DNA of 64,000 nucleotides from contig JAGWUV010000007.1 of the NCBI GenBank assembly GCA_028875875.1, forward strand, positions 1-64,000, written 5' to 3'. Position numbers and translations under genes: made by a program. Numbering within the stretch: the first letter of the stretch is position 1; every line of letters starts with the position of its first letter. Source of the stretch: Bacteroidota bacterium. Its GTDB lineage: Bacteria > Bacteroidota > Bacteroidia > Chitinophagales > Chitinophagaceae. Below the pieces are notes generated by a model that saw nothing but the letters and a program-made list of their open reading frames with translations, made no database searches and was not told the DNA's origin. Of this stretch, positions 8,797-17,803 are shown piece after piece.

Positions 8797-10368
8797 TTAC
8801 CATAAAGGATTTTGCTTTAATACACCGCCTGATAAATCGATTGCCTTTTGCGGAATCGGATAATACTGGCATCTTGGTGTATAGCCTAACGGTGCTAATA
8901 CTGTTGGCGCATCACCCCATCTTACTAAATCATAAAAACGATATCCTTCCATTGCAAATTCCCATCGGCGTTCATCTTTGATTGCCTGGCGCATTTGAGC
9001 CTGATTAGAGAATGCTATGTGCGGAAGTACAGAACTGTTTCCATTTCTGGCCCTCGCTCTTACCATTTCAAGATATTTTTCTGCAGTGGCGCCATCGCCT
9101 AATTCATTAGATGCTTCTGCTAGCATCAACAACACATCTGCATAGCGAAGTATTCTGTGGTTGATCCAGTCTGCACCACCACTTCCATTGATTTGGCCGG
9201 TGTATTGACGCATGGCAGGATCTGAATATACTTTCTTGTTCCAGTAAGGCTGATCCAAAGAACCTGAAGATCCCGGAGAGGCTGCGTTATACGGAGGCAA
9301 TGTAGCACCATAACCACCTTGTGCCGGACCACCATCAAATTGGCCTGAGTAAAGGATTGTCATTGATTTACGAGGATCAGAGTTATCCCATGCACTTACC
9401 AGGTTCTGTGTAGGTGTGTTCCATCCCCAACCTAAATTCCAGGAAACATCAGCTCCGCCCTGTCTTACATTCTGGCTGGTTCCCCATTGTGAGCCGTTCC
9501 AGTTTGTACCATTGGCACCTACTAAAGACTGCATTTCAAAAATTGATTCTGGACCATTTTTACCGGCTCCATTCAATCCATCTTTCCATATATCGGTAAA
9601 GTTGGTACTAAGAGAATATTGGCCTGAATTAATTACAGCATTACATAATGTAACCACTTTGGCCCATTGCTGCCTGAACATGTAAGTTTGAGCCCATAGT
9701 GTGTTAGCAGCACCACTGGTTAATCTTCCGGGATAGCGGTTAGTGCCTCCTACATTCCAGTTCAATGGTAACAATTTTGATGCAGAATCAAGGTCCCTGT
9801 CAATTTGTGCATAAATATCTGTTACTGTAGATTTAGCTTTGATACCATCTGCAGCACTGGTATAATAATAGTTGATTAATGGTACTTCACCATAGGCTTT
9901 CACCAGTTCAAAGAAAGAGTAAGCCCTGAAGAAATGTGCCTCACCTACATTTCGTAAAGAGGCATCATCAGTAACCTTTAATGAATCAGCCCAGTGTAAT
10001 TCTTTGTTACAAAGGTTGATCATATAATAGTGATCGTTCCAGTAGGTATTGGTGGCCCAATCATCTTTAGTATACTGGAATGTTTCAAACTCTGCATTGA
10101 TCTCTGCACCATCAGTTAAGCTACTTCCTTTTTGTGCATCATCATCACGGATACTGTTAAAGTCTATCCAGGGTAAAGTAGAAAAGCCTGCATATGCTCT
10201 TAAAGTATTATAAAGGCCAAGGCTTTGTGATTCGAGTGCACCCTGGTTAAGGTCATTGAGCGTTGCGGTTAATGGTTTACGATCCAGGAATTTGCTACAT
10301 CCTGATCCTGCTATCACAATGGCAACCAACATTAGCAAGCTGCCATAAATATTTTTATACGATTTCAT
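8797..10368 (-). CDS. susD: RagB/SusD family nutrient-uptake outer membrane lipoprotein
   Basis: A SusD homologue of about 523 residues: a lipoprotein signal (SGC, Cys24) followed by SKFLDRKPL, then helical TPR-like repeats, with WADVLLMLAEA-type sequence (RYADVLLMLAEASNELG) and the C-terminal RRWEFAMEGYRFYDLVRWGD and YPIPQKAIDL signature. It caps the SusC barrel and captures oligosaccharide. I chose the ATG at 10368 over an in-frame TTG two codons upstream because the signal peptide MKSYKN begins there. It lies 21 bp after SusC. Confidence 0.96.
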   Translation of the reverse strand: MKSYKNIYGSLLMLVAIVIAGSGCSKFLDRKPLTATLNDLNQGALESQSLGLYNTLRAYAGFSTLPWIDFNSIRDDDAQKGSSLTDGAEINAEFETFQYTKDDWATNTYWNDHYYMINLCNKELHWADSLKVTDDASLRNVGEAHFFRAYSFFELVKAYGEVPLINYYYTSAADGIKAKSTVTDIYAQIDRDLDSASKLLPLNWNVGGTNRYPGRLTSGAANTLWAQTYMFRQQWAKVVTLCNAVINSGQYSLSTNFTDIWKDGLNGAGKNGPESIFEMQSLVGANGTNWNGSQWGTSQNVRQGGADVSWNLGWGWNTPTQNLVSAWDNSDPRKSMTILYSGQFDGGPAQGGYGATLPPYNAASPGSSGSLDQPYWNKKVYSDPAMRQYTGQINGSGGADWINHRILRYADVLLMLAEASNELGDGATAEKYLEMVRARARNGNSSVLPHIAFSNQAQMRQAIKDERRWEFAMEGYRFYDLVRWGDAPTVLAPLGYTPRCQYYPIPQKAIDLSGGVLKQNPLW

Positions 10369-10395
10369 ATACAATAATTCGTTTTAAGAATATTA

Positions 10396-13300
10396 TTAAA
10401 AAGTAACATTTAACCCTACTGTGGTAATCATTGGAATAGCACCACCACCATTGTCATAACCAAAAGCAGTAGCATCTCCACCATACTCAGGTGAATAACC
10501 TAAGTTGTGTTTCCAGGTTTTCAGGTTTTGAACATTTGCAAATATTCTAAGAGCGGAAATCTTATATCTTGATAAAAACTTCTCATCTACAGCGTATCCT
10601 AACTGAATGTTACGGATTCTGAAGTAGCTTCCATCTTCAATATTATAAGTAGAACCATTGTAGTTGAACCTGTCGGCCTGACTGATAATTGGTTCCCAGT
10701 TAGATGTTCCTGCACCATGCCACCTGTTCATTTTAAATGCAGGATAGTTTACCCTTTGGAAAGGAGATTCAAGTGAACCCCATGTTCTAAACACATCATT
10801 ACCATATACGCCTCCCAGATCAACACCTAAACTGATTCTCTTATAAGTTAAGTTCACAGAAGTTCCGTAAATGAATTTAGGAGTTGGGTTACCAATTACA
10901 GTTCTGTCATCGGCAGTAATCACACCATCTTTATTTACATCCCTGAATTTGAAATCACCAGGTCTGTAAGAACCAATAGAAGAAGCTACAGGAGAGGCTA
11001 ATATATCTGCATAAGACTGGTATAAGCCATCTACAACATATCCATAGAATGAACCAATAGGTTGGCCCACCATAGTACGGCTTTCGGCACTACCATTATT
11101 CATAAAGCTTCTTATCAACACACCTGTAGGAAGATCTTTGGCAAGACTTAACACTTCATTTTTCATGAAGGTGATGTTACCATTAACGCTTAAAGTAAAA
11201 TCTTTATTTAAATTTTGAGTCCATGTAGCAGATAATTCCTCACCCCAGTTCCTTAAGCTACCACCATTGATCAATTCGTTGGGCAAACCGATGGAAGATC
11301 TGTCAACATAAGTCATCAGGTTATTGGTAACCTTGTTATAATAGTTAGCCTCAAAATGTAAACGGTTTTGGAAGGCATTTAATTCGATACCAATTTCTGA
11401 AGCATTCACAGTTTCCCATTTTAAGTCTGGGTTAGCTATGTAAGCCGGTTGTGCTGCTGCGAAAATATTGGTTCCGAAAATAGCATTGATACCTGTTTGC
11501 AAATTGGGGTATGCAGGATAGTTAATAGGTGTTCCATCCAGCATACTTGATGTTTGGTTACCCAATACACCCACAGAACCTTTCAACTTTAAGAAATCGA
11601 AGATCTTCTGATTTTGCATGAAGTCTTCCTTGGTAATCTCCCAGGCAGCACCCGCAGCCCAGAATTGCTGGTGCTGGTGGTTAGGTAACCTTGAAGAAGC
11701 ATCATCTCTTAAAGAAGCATTCAAATAATATTTACCCTTATAGTTATACAATACCCTTCCTAAAACAGAAACTGTACTGTATTCACTTTGAGAAGAAACT
11801 GTATTGGTTGGATCAACCACACCAAATCCTGAACTCACATACCAGAACCTCTTATCATTAGGAATGGGTAAGCTAGCAGCATCAGTGCCCTGTTTAACCA
11901 TTACCTGCCTGTTGAAGTTTCCAAAGTAATAAGTAGTGAAACCTGCTGTTGCTGTTAAATTATGACCACCGGAAAAAGATTTCTTATAAGTAAGAATATA
12001 ATCCTGTTGGAATTTTCTCCAGTCGTTATCATTCTCTGTTAAACTGGTTTGGTTCCTGATTAATGTTGGGTTGTTAGATAATGGATCGTAGTAATAATAC
12101 AACGGGGCATAAGAACGAACGTTGGTGTTACTCATATCACCATACCATGTAGCCCTAAAATTAAGGTTCTTTGTAAGATTGATATCAGTATACACACTTC
12201 CTACATACCTGTACTCAACATTAATTGTTTTATCCCACTCATTCTCCAAAATAAGTAAGGGATTTACTACACCTGAATTTTGTAAAGCAGCATCTAAACC
12301 GGAATAAATATTTGCGTTTAAACTATCGCCACCGTAAGGATTCTGAACACGGAATTGTTTTGGACTTGCAGATACCTGCGGCATTACTTTACGTGCTGCA
12401 TCCAATACCCAGGTTGCGTTGTAAGGGTTATTGGTACGGGAGGTATTGAAGTTCACACCCAGCTTAATAGATTTTGAAACTTTCAGTTCATCACTCAAAG
12501 AAAGTAATACTTTATCAAGCTGTTCATGCTTAATAATTCCCTGGTCCCAGATATAGCTTAAACCAAAATTAAACCTGTTTTTTTCAGTGGAGCTTGAAAC
12601 GCTTAAACTACTGTTACTGAAATTACCGGTTCTTGTAACAGCATCAATCCAATCTGTATTGGCATTTAAAGCAGAATAATCTGGCGTTGGTACATTATTA
12701 TTGGCGTTTTCTTCAGCGAACAATGTATTGAACTGAGAAGCGTTTGCCATTTTGATTTTATCAACCAAAGTTTTAAAGCCGTAGGATGAGCTAAAGTTGA
12801 TAACTGTTTTACCCGCTTTCGCTTTTTTAGTTGTGATGGCAATTACACCTGTGGCACCCTTTACACCAAAGATGGCAAGGGAGGAAGGATCCTTTAATAT
12901 TTCAATCGATTCGATATCGTTTGGATTCAGGTAATCTATGTTATCATTAAAAATTCCATCTACAACATACAGTGGGTGTACCTGTCCTATACTAACGGTA
13001 CCACGTATACGAATATCAGGTGCCTGACCTGGTGTTCCATTATTCACTACATACAAACCAGCCACTTTACTTTGCAATGAAGCAATAGGATTGGCATTAG
13101 GTTTATCAGCTACCTCTTTTCCATCAACTTTTACAATGGAACCCGTTAAATCTCTTTTAGTGGCAGTACCATAACCAATTACTACTACCTGGTCTAACAC
13201 CTGGGTTGAAGGTTGAAGTCTAATGGCTAACAGTTTTTGTCCTTCCAACCGGATCTCCTGCGATTCAAAACCAACCATAGAAACAACCAAGGTAGCATTG

Positions 13301-13812
13301 TCTGGCGCAGTAATGGTAAAATTACCGTTGGCATCTGTAGCTGTTCCTACCTTTGAACCTTTAACAAGTATTGAAGCGCCTACTAAAGGTTCGCCGGCGG
13401 CATTGGTTACTTTTCCGCTTACTTTAACATCAGTAATGATATTGTCTTTCGAAGAAAGAACAATAAGGTTATCATTTAACACTTTGTAAACCAGGTTTGT
13501 GCCTGCAAAAAGCCTGTTGAGCACATCGGTAACATAAGCATTCTCAACATTTACTTCCACTTTTTGATTAGCCAGGGATATGGCATCATCATTATACAAA
13601 AAGCGGCAATTGCTTTTTTTCTCTATCTGAAATAATACTTTCTTAAGTTCAACTGCCTGTAGCTTAAGTGTTACTTTAGATTGAGATAGCCCCTTAGCAG
13701 ATACCTGCATCAATGAAATGAATAAGAGAGCAATCGTAAGTTTCATAACAAGCAATACTTTAAATAATCCGGACCTTCTTTTCCGGGCAATCGCTAGATT
13801 GGTTTTTTTCAT
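10396..13812 (-). CDS. susC: SusC/RagA family TonB-dependent outer membrane transporter
   Basis: An 1138-residue TonB-dependent receptor. It has a long signal region (to about residue 44), an STN (secretin/TonB N-terminal) domain at about 55-105, a carboxypeptidase-regulatory-like beta-sandwich at about 125-215, a plug domain with the SusC signature (GYGTATKRDLTGS, then RIRGTVSIG and VVDGIF), and a 22-strand barrel ending in VGLNVTF. The STN domain marks the subclass that signals to a FecR anti-sigma factor, which matches the FecR/ECF pair immediately upstream. It imports the oligosaccharide released by the surface enzymes. Confidence 0.97.
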   Translation of the reverse strand: MKKTNLAIARKRRSGLFKVLLVMKLTIALLFISLMQVSAKGLSQSKVTLKLQAVELKKVLFQIEKKSNCRFLYNDDAISLANQKVEVNVENAYVTDVLNRLFAGTNLVYKVLNDNLIVLSSKDNIITDVKVSGKVTNAAGEPLVGASILVKGSKVGTATDANGNFTITAPDNATLVVSMVGFESQEIRLEGQKLLAIRLQPSTQVLDQVVVIGYGTATKRDLTGSIVKVDGKEVADKPNANPIASLQSKVAGLYVVNNGTPGQAPDIRIRGTVSIGQVHPLYVVDGIFNDNIDYLNPNDIESIEILKDPSSLAIFGVKGATGVIAITTKKAKAGKTVINFSSSYGFKTLVDKIKMANASQFNTLFAEENANNNVPTPDYSALNANTDWIDAVTRTGNFSNSSLSVSSSTEKNRFNFGLSYIWDQGIIKHEQLDKVLLSLSDELKVSKSIKLGVNFNTSRTNNPYNATWVLDAARKVMPQVSASPKQFRVQNPYGGDSLNANIYSGLDAALQNSGVVNPLLILENEWDKTINVEYRYVGSVYTDINLTKNLNFRATWYGDMSNTNVRSYAPLYYYYDPLSNNPTLIRNQTSLTENDNDWRKFQQDYILTYKKSFSGGHNLTATAGFTTYYFGNFNRQVMVKQGTDAASLPIPNDKRFWYVSSGFGVVDPTNTVSSQSEYSTVSVLGRVLYNYKGKYYLNASLRDDASSRLPNHQHQQFWAAGAAWEITKEDFMQNQKIFDFLKLKGSVGVLGNQTSSMLDGTPINYPAYPNLQTGINAIFGTNIFAAAQPAYIANPDLKWETVNASEIGIELNAFQNRLHFEANYYNKVTNNLMTYVDRSSIGLPNELINGGSLRNWGEELSATWTQNLNKDFTLSVNGNITFMKNEVLSLAKDLPTGVLIRSFMNNGSAESRTMVGQPIGSFYGYVVDGLYQSYADILASPVASSIGSYRPGDFKFRDVNKDGVITADDRTVIGNPTPKFIYGTSVNLTYKRISLGVDLGGVYGNDVFRTWGSLESPFQRVNYPAFKMNRWHGAGTSNWEPIISQADRFNYNGSTYNIEDGSYFRIRNIQLGYAVDEKFLSRYKISALRIFANVQNLKTWKHNLGYSPEYGGDATAFGYDNGGGAIPMITTVGLNVTF

Positions 13813-13891
13813 ACTTTTATGTTCTAAGGTTAATCAATAGGGAAGCCTGTACCTGTTTGGCGGGTATTACAGTTTTCCGTCTTATCCTTCT

Positions 13892-13923
13892 CGGGAAATG
13901 TTGCCGCATTTCCCGTTTTTTTT
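13892..13923 (+). terminator. Strong terminator hairpin oriented opposite to the surrounding genes
   Basis: A perfect 9-bp stem (CGGGAAATG with CATTTCCCG) encloses a 6-base loop and is followed on the plus strand by eight T residues. Read on the minus strand, the direction of fecR and susC, it has an A-tract before the stem and no T-tract after it. It is therefore built to stop transcription coming from the susC side into fecR antisense, not the fecR-to-susC read-through. Confidence 0.7.
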
Positions 13924-13968
13924 GATTATGATTTTAAGCAGTACTGGTGAAGTTTTGGTTCATATGTT

Positions 13969-15117
13969 TTATTTGGTGATTGTAATATTGTTTTTACTAA
14001 TTACATATTTAAAGTCGGTAGTCAATTCAAGGGCATCTAAGGCCTGCGTTATATTTTCCTTTTCAAATGCTCCTGTAAGGTGTTCCTTCTTCAAATTTTC
14101 ATTGGCAATATTTATGGTAACACCGTACCACCTTTCCATTTTCAGCGCTACTTCTTCAAAAGTTTCGCCTCTGAATACTAGTTTATTTTCTACCCATGAG
14201 GTTTCAACCACAGAATTATCTGCCGGCTGATGCGTAATATATCCTATGGTAACCATTGGCTCAGCCAAAATAGATTCTTCTGTTTTTTTCTTTCCGGCAT
14301 TAGGTTTCCTTTCTGTAATTACTTCGTCATTAATCAGCGTGAGCTTCTCATTAGGTTTCAAATATATTTTCTCCGTTGGCCTGTCTTTCAGTGTAACTTC
14401 AATACTTCCGCGTATCAATGATGTTTCTATTTTCTTTTCATCAGGATAACATTTCACATTGAAAGCCGTACCCAACACCCGTATGTCCATTTTAGAAGTA
14501 TGTATTACAAATGGTTTTTGTGGGTTTTTAGTTACATCAAAGAAAGCCTCCCCGGTTAGCGCAACTTCTCTTAAAGCATTTCCAAACGTGTTAGGATAAC
14601 TTAACTTGCTTCCTGCATTCAACCATACTTTTGTACCATCAGGTAATGTTAGCCTTGTTTTAGAGCCGTTACGGGTTATTACTTCACTTCTTTGTACCGG
14701 TACTACCTTAGTTTCTTTAGCGGGTAATTGGTTAAGATATATACCAGCCATGATCATAATACCCGTAACCGCTGCTGCAATAGCCATTCTCTTTTTTGTG
14801 AATGAAAAGATGGAAGTTTTTTTCTTAGGTTCAGTAACGATGCTTACCAGGTGATCTTCTTCAGTGTTATTAAGGCCTTGCATTTGAATTCCAATTTCCT
14901 GCATCCGCCGTAGCAGCTCTTTGTACTTCATTTCACTGTGTTGCATACGCTGCTGCATACCGGGCTTCCACAGAGCTTCCATTATTTCAAGTGAATGTGC
15001 TTCATCGGTTTGAGATCTAAGCAATTGCTCCAATTCAATCAACTCTGCCTCAGAAGCTTCATTAGAAAGCTTCCTTGCCATCAATTGCCACACTCGTTCG
15101 CTTGCATTGTATTCCAT
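13969..15117 (-). CDS. FecR family anti-sigma factor
   Basis: A 382-residue inner-membrane signal transducer. The N-terminal cytoplasmic part (about 1-105) binds the sigma factor, a single membrane segment lies at about 110-130 (AAAVTGIMIMAGIYL), a FecR beta domain follows (LPDGTKVWLNAGSKLSYP, then VLGTAFNV), and a C-terminal DUF4974/STN-like domain (LVFRGETFEEVALKMERWYGV) touches the SusC STN domain. The ATG at 15117 is preferred over a TTG two codons upstream. It lies directly between the ECF sigma gene and susC, the standard layout of substrate-sensing trans-envelope switches. Confidence 0.95.
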   Translation of the reverse strand: MEYNASERVWQLMARKLSNEASEAELIELEQLLRSQTDEAHSLEIMEALWKPGMQQRMQHSEMKYKELLRRMQEIGIQMQGLNNTEEDHLVSIVTEPKKKTSIFSFTKKRMAIAAAVTGIMIMAGIYLNQLPAKETKVVPVQRSEVITRNGSKTRLTLPDGTKVWLNAGSKLSYPNTFGNALREVALTGEAFFDVTKNPQKPFVIHTSKMDIRVLGTAFNVKCYPDEKKIETSLIRGSIEVTLKDRPTEKIYLKPNEKLTLINDEVITERKPNAGKKKTEESILAEPMVTIGYITHQPADNSVVETSWVENKLVFRGETFEEVALKMERWYGVTINIANENLKKEHLTGAFEKENITQALDALELTTDFKYVISKNNITITK

Positions 15118-15177
15118 AATCAAAGTGTTATGGACACAGCAAAGCCGATAATCTACTAAAGGGGATGAAAATATTTT

Positions 15178-15756
15178 TTAGTATGCAGGCTTCGATCCCT
15201 TGGTAAGATCAAAACTTATGGCGCCTGCAATTTTCTTTACAGCAATGGCCATCTGGTTATCAATCGTTTTAACCGATATGTTCAGCAATTGCGCAATTTC
15301 GTTGTATTTTAAGCCGTCTTCTTTGGCTAATTTAAATATGAGTTTACAGCGGGGAGGCAACATTTTAATCGCAGTATTGATCCTATTCACCACTTCCGAT
15401 GTAATTAATAATTGCTCGGGGTTGTATTGTATTGCATCTGTTTCAATATTTATTTCATCTATCGAAATAACATCTTTCCGGTAATGCCTTGCTAAATAAT
15501 TAATGGCAGTATTTTTTACACTGATGTATAAATACAATTTCAGGTTATCAATTTTCTCCAGGTTCTCCCTATACTGCCAGATTTTAATAAATACATCCGA
15601 AACAATTTCTTCTGCGAGCTCCTTGTTTTTTATGATGGATTGTGCAAACTGTAGCATCTTGGGCATAAAAGCCATATAAAGCTTACCAAAAGCATGCTCG
15701 CTGTTATTGGCGCAAATATTTTGTTGAAGTAGTTTTATTTCTTCTGGAGCAAGCAT
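15178..15756 (-). CDS. ECF RNA polymerase sigma-70 factor (Bacteroidetes family)
   Basis: A 192-residue ECF sigma factor. Region 2 is seen in AEEIVSDVFIKIWQYRENL and NLKLYLYISVKNTAINYLA; region 4 in LPPRCKLIFKLAKEDGLKYNEIA and LNISVKTIDNQMAIAVKKI. There is no extra C-terminal domain. It is encoded 60 bp upstream of the FecR gene, which should hold it inactive until SusC senses substrate. It should direct transcription of susC, susD and linked genes. A promoter-like 16-mer upstream of it recurs upstream of the porin gene starting at 52665. Confidence 0.95.
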   Translation of the reverse strand: MLAPEEIKLLQQNICANNSEHAFGKLYMAFMPKMLQFAQSIIKNKELAEEIVSDVFIKIWQYRENLEKIDNLKLYLYISVKNTAINYLARHYRKDVISIDEINIETDAIQYNPEQLLITSEVVNRINTAIKMLPPRCKLIFKLAKEDGLKYNEIAQLLNISVKTIDNQMAIAVKKIAGAISFDLTKGSKPAY

Positions 15757-15779
15757 GCAGAAAACACTTTGTAGTTAGA

Positions 15780-15796
15780 CAAGCGATGTAAAAGTA
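15780..15796 (-). promoter_or_regulatory. Putative promoter of the ECF sigma gene; 16-mer shared with the porin gene
   Basis: On the minus strand this reads TACTTTTACATCGCTTG. TACTTTTA differs in one base from the Bacteroidota -7 consensus TAnnTTTG and lies about 33 bp before the start codon. The 16-base core ACTTTTACATCGCTTG recurs exactly at 52695-52710, also minus strand and about 30 bp before a start codon. Confidence 0.4.
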
Positions 15797-15864
15797 ATTA
15801 TTCCGATTATAATAATGACACTGAAATTTTAAAAGCGTTGCATGAAATAAGTAAAGTACTAAGA

Positions 15865-16095
15865 TTAGGGAACGGGATCATGTCCGTGGCCACCCCAGGG
15901 ATGACAAGAAGAAATACGTTTTATTGCCAACCACAAGCCTTTAAAAATTCCATACTTTCTTAATGCTTCTACGGCATATTGCGAACAAGTTGGCGTATAC
16001 CTGCACTTAGGACCAATAGCAGGCGATATAACATACTGGTAAAATCTGATTAGTAGTATGAAAGGATAACTAAGTATTTGAAGTATTTTTTTCAC
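15865..16095 (-). CDS. yidD: YidD family membrane protein insertion efficiency factor
   Basis: A 76-residue YidD homologue with an amphipathic N-terminal helix ([34 protein letters not shown] in outline: ISPAIG, then [10 protein letters not shown]) and the C-terminal cysteine motif [13 protein letters not shown]. It assists YidC-dependent insertion of inner membrane proteins. The start is GTG, overlapping the end of rnpA by 26 bp, so translation is likely coupled. The rpmH-rnpA-yidD order is the widespread bacterial arrangement. Confidence 0.96.
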   Translation of the reverse strand: MKKILQILSYPFILLIRFYQYVISPAIGPKCRYTPTCSQYAVEALRKYGIFKGLWLAIKRISSCHPWGGHGHDPVP

Positions 16096-16477
16096 TCACC
16101 TGATTTGCAAGTTTATCTAAAGCTACCATCATTTTTTGCTGAACTATTGCCAGCGAAGGCAATGTTTTATCTATATAAAGAAAGAATACCGCTACCTGCT
16201 TTTTTTCGTCAGTTATTTTTTGAAGTAATTCCTTTTTATTTAACCGGTAAGCTTCTCTCAATAATCGTTTTATCCTGTTCCGGTCTGTTGCCTTTTTAAA
16301 ATTACGACTGCTTACACCAACTCCCGTTTTTAGTGGAAAGTTTAACGGCTCATCAACAAGTATGTAAAACACTTTCAACGGGAAAACAGAAAATGATCTT
16401 CCTTTCGTAAACACTTGTTCGAGCAGTTTACGACTTTTCAGTTTTTCAATTGCACCATATGAGAAATCAGATTTCAT
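16070..16477 (-). CDS. rnpA: Ribonuclease P protein component
   Basis: A 135-residue RnpA, the protein subunit that helps the RNase P RNA cleave the 5' leader from pre-tRNA. The basic signature [13 protein letters not shown] is intact, preceded by [16 protein letters not shown], and an N-terminal [17 protein letters not shown] resembles the usual start of the family. It overlaps yidD by 26 bp and follows rpmH after a terminator-like hairpin. Confidence 0.95.
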   Translation of the reverse strand: MKSDFSYGAIEKLKSRKLLEQVFTKGRSFSVFPLKVFYILVDEPLNFPLKTGVGVSSRNFKKATDRNRIKRLLREAYRLNKKELLQKITDEKKQVAVFFLYIDKTLPSLAIVQQKMMVALDKLANQVSEKNTSNT

Positions 16478-16489
16478 TATATATCTATA

Positions 16490-16520
16490 AAACTAAAAAA
16501 GCTTCACTGATTGTGAAGCT
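16490..16520 (-). terminator. Terminator between rpmH and rnpA
   Basis: A perfect 8-bp stem (AGCTTCAC with GTGAAGCT) with a 5-base loop is followed on the minus strand by TTTTTTAG. It lies 41 bp past the rpmH stop and 23 bp before the rnpA start. It probably attenuates rather than fully blocks read-through, which would let the ribosomal protein be made in excess over RnpA. Confidence 0.7.
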
Positions 16521-16560
16521 ATATTTTTACTGTTCAATTCCGTGAAGGATGAACTGTATA

Positions 16561-16716
16561 TTATTTCAGTCCTTTCTCGTCAGAAACAGTCAGTTTCTTA
16601 CGGCCTTTCGCTCTGCGGCTCGCTAATACCTTGCGACCATTAGCAGTTTGCATACGCTTACGAAAACCGTGAACAGTTTTGCGACGACGCTTATGCGGTT
16701 GAAATGTACGTTTCAT
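16561..16716 (-). CDS. rpmH: 50S ribosomal protein L34
   Basis: A 51-residue L34 starting [14 protein letters not shown], continuing HGFRKRM and [15 protein letters not shown], which is the diagnostic and nearly invariant L34 pattern. It carries a short acidic C-terminal tail (VSDEKGLK) typical of Bacteroidota. The gene is first in the rpmH-rnpA-yidD cluster. No dnaA or other origin-linked gene was seen nearby. Confidence 0.98.
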   Translation of the reverse strand: MKRTFQPHKRRRKTVHGFRKRMQTANGRKVLASRRAKGRKKLTVSDEKGLK

Positions 16717-16899
16717 GATAAAAATATTTTACTAGCCCAACAATAAAATTTCAACAGAAACTGTGGTCACCATACCACCGTTTGTGAAAGGACGGCAAAG
16801 GTAAGGTTTCGAAAGAATAATTCAGCATTTATCAACAGTTTTTTCATAGATAAAGCCGAAAATGACTAAAAAGTCCTCCCTATTTCTATACTTCGAATA

Positions 16900-17733
16900 T
16901 CAGTTTTGGGGAATTACAGCGTGTTTTGACTGCACCGGCCTACCAAAAAAAACAGCGGCCTGCTGGTTAAAATCTTCTGTAGAATCGGTAGTGAAAAAAT
17001 CCACTGCTCCGGCCTTTACACAGTTTTGTTCAATTTCCGGGTGGCGCAACAGGTAGTCTTCAAGGCTGGTAGCCACAATTTCGCCCTGCGATACCAATTG
17101 AATATCTACAGGTAAGTATTCCCTGATTTTATTGATCAATAAAGGATAATGTGTGCAGGCTAGCAATACGGTATCAATTTTATCTGATTGTTTCATCAGT
17201 CCTTGAATATGCTTCTTCACAAAGTAATCAGCTCCTTTGGAACTGTGTTCATGGTTCTCAACCAATGGAACCCACATGGGACAAGCTTCCTGGAAAACCT
17301 GGATATCGGGAAAGAATTTAGCTATTTCTATAACATAGGATTGCGATTGAACAGTTCCAACTGTACCCAAAATACCAATATGTTTAGACTCTGAAAAACC
17401 GCCAATAACTTCAGTAGTTGGCCGTATAACACCGAGTACTCTTTTATTACCATCCATCCCCGGCAAATCATTCTGCTGAATAGTTCTGAGCGCTTTTGCA
17501 GAAGCGGTATTGCAAGCCAATATTACCAGCGGGCAACCTTTTGCGAAAAACCACTGTACACATTCCAGCGTGTAATGATACACAGTTTCGTAACTCCTGT
17601 TACCGTAAGGCGCCCTGGCATTATCACCCAGGTACAAATAATCGTATTGCGGAAGTTTGGCAACAATTTCTTTTAGAATGGTTAAGCCGCCATAACCACT
17701 GTCAAAAATACCTATGGGCCCTTGTGTAAGCAT
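16900..17733 (-). CDS. murI: Glutamate racemase
   Basis: A 277-residue MurI that makes D-glutamate for peptidoglycan. The paired catalytic cysteines are present in ACNTASA and LACTHYPLL, and the N-terminal FDSGYGGLTIL and YLGDNARAPYG motifs are intact. The start ATG lies 12 bp past the hairpin that ends the ompH-ompH unit. Function is confident; only its transcription start is unclear. Confidence 0.96.
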   Translation of the reverse strand: MLTQGPIGIFDSGYGGLTILKEIVAKLPQYDYLYLGDNARAPYGNRSYETVYHYTLECVQWFFAKGCPLVILACNTASAKALRTIQQNDLPGMDGNKRVLGVIRPTTEVIGGFSESKHIGILGTVGTVQSQSYVIEIAKFFPDIQVFQEACPMWVPLVENHEHSSKGADYFVKKHIQGLMKQSDKIDTVLLACTHYPLLINKIREYLPVDIQLVSQGEIVATSLEDYLLRHPEIEQNCVKAGAVDFFTTDSTEDFNQQAAVFFGRPVQSKHAVIPQN

Positions 17734-17744
17734 ATACCAAAAAT

Positions 17745-17777
17745 AAAACCATCACGCCATATTAACGTGATGGTTTT
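17745..17777 (-). terminator. Terminator after the bamA-ompH-ompH unit
   Basis: A perfect 12-bp stem (AAAACCATCACG with CGTGATGGTTTT) encloses a 9-base loop and is followed by ATTTTTGG on the minus strand. It lies 27 bp past the stop of the second ompH gene. It is one of the longest perfect stems in the window and should separate murI from the bam/skp genes. Confidence 0.85.
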
Positions 17778-17803
17778 ATAACTAAGATAAGTATTTATGA
17801 TCC

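Noticed and set aside
15865-16716. Replication origin beside rpmH-rnpA-yidD
   Set aside because: No dnaA gene and no cluster of DnaA boxes was seen, and in Bacteroidota this cluster is often away from the origin.
17738-17745. TATTTTTG as a murI promoter
   Set aside because: It matches the -7 consensus, but it is the T-tract of the ompH terminator and lies 4 bp before the murI ATG; chance is likelier.
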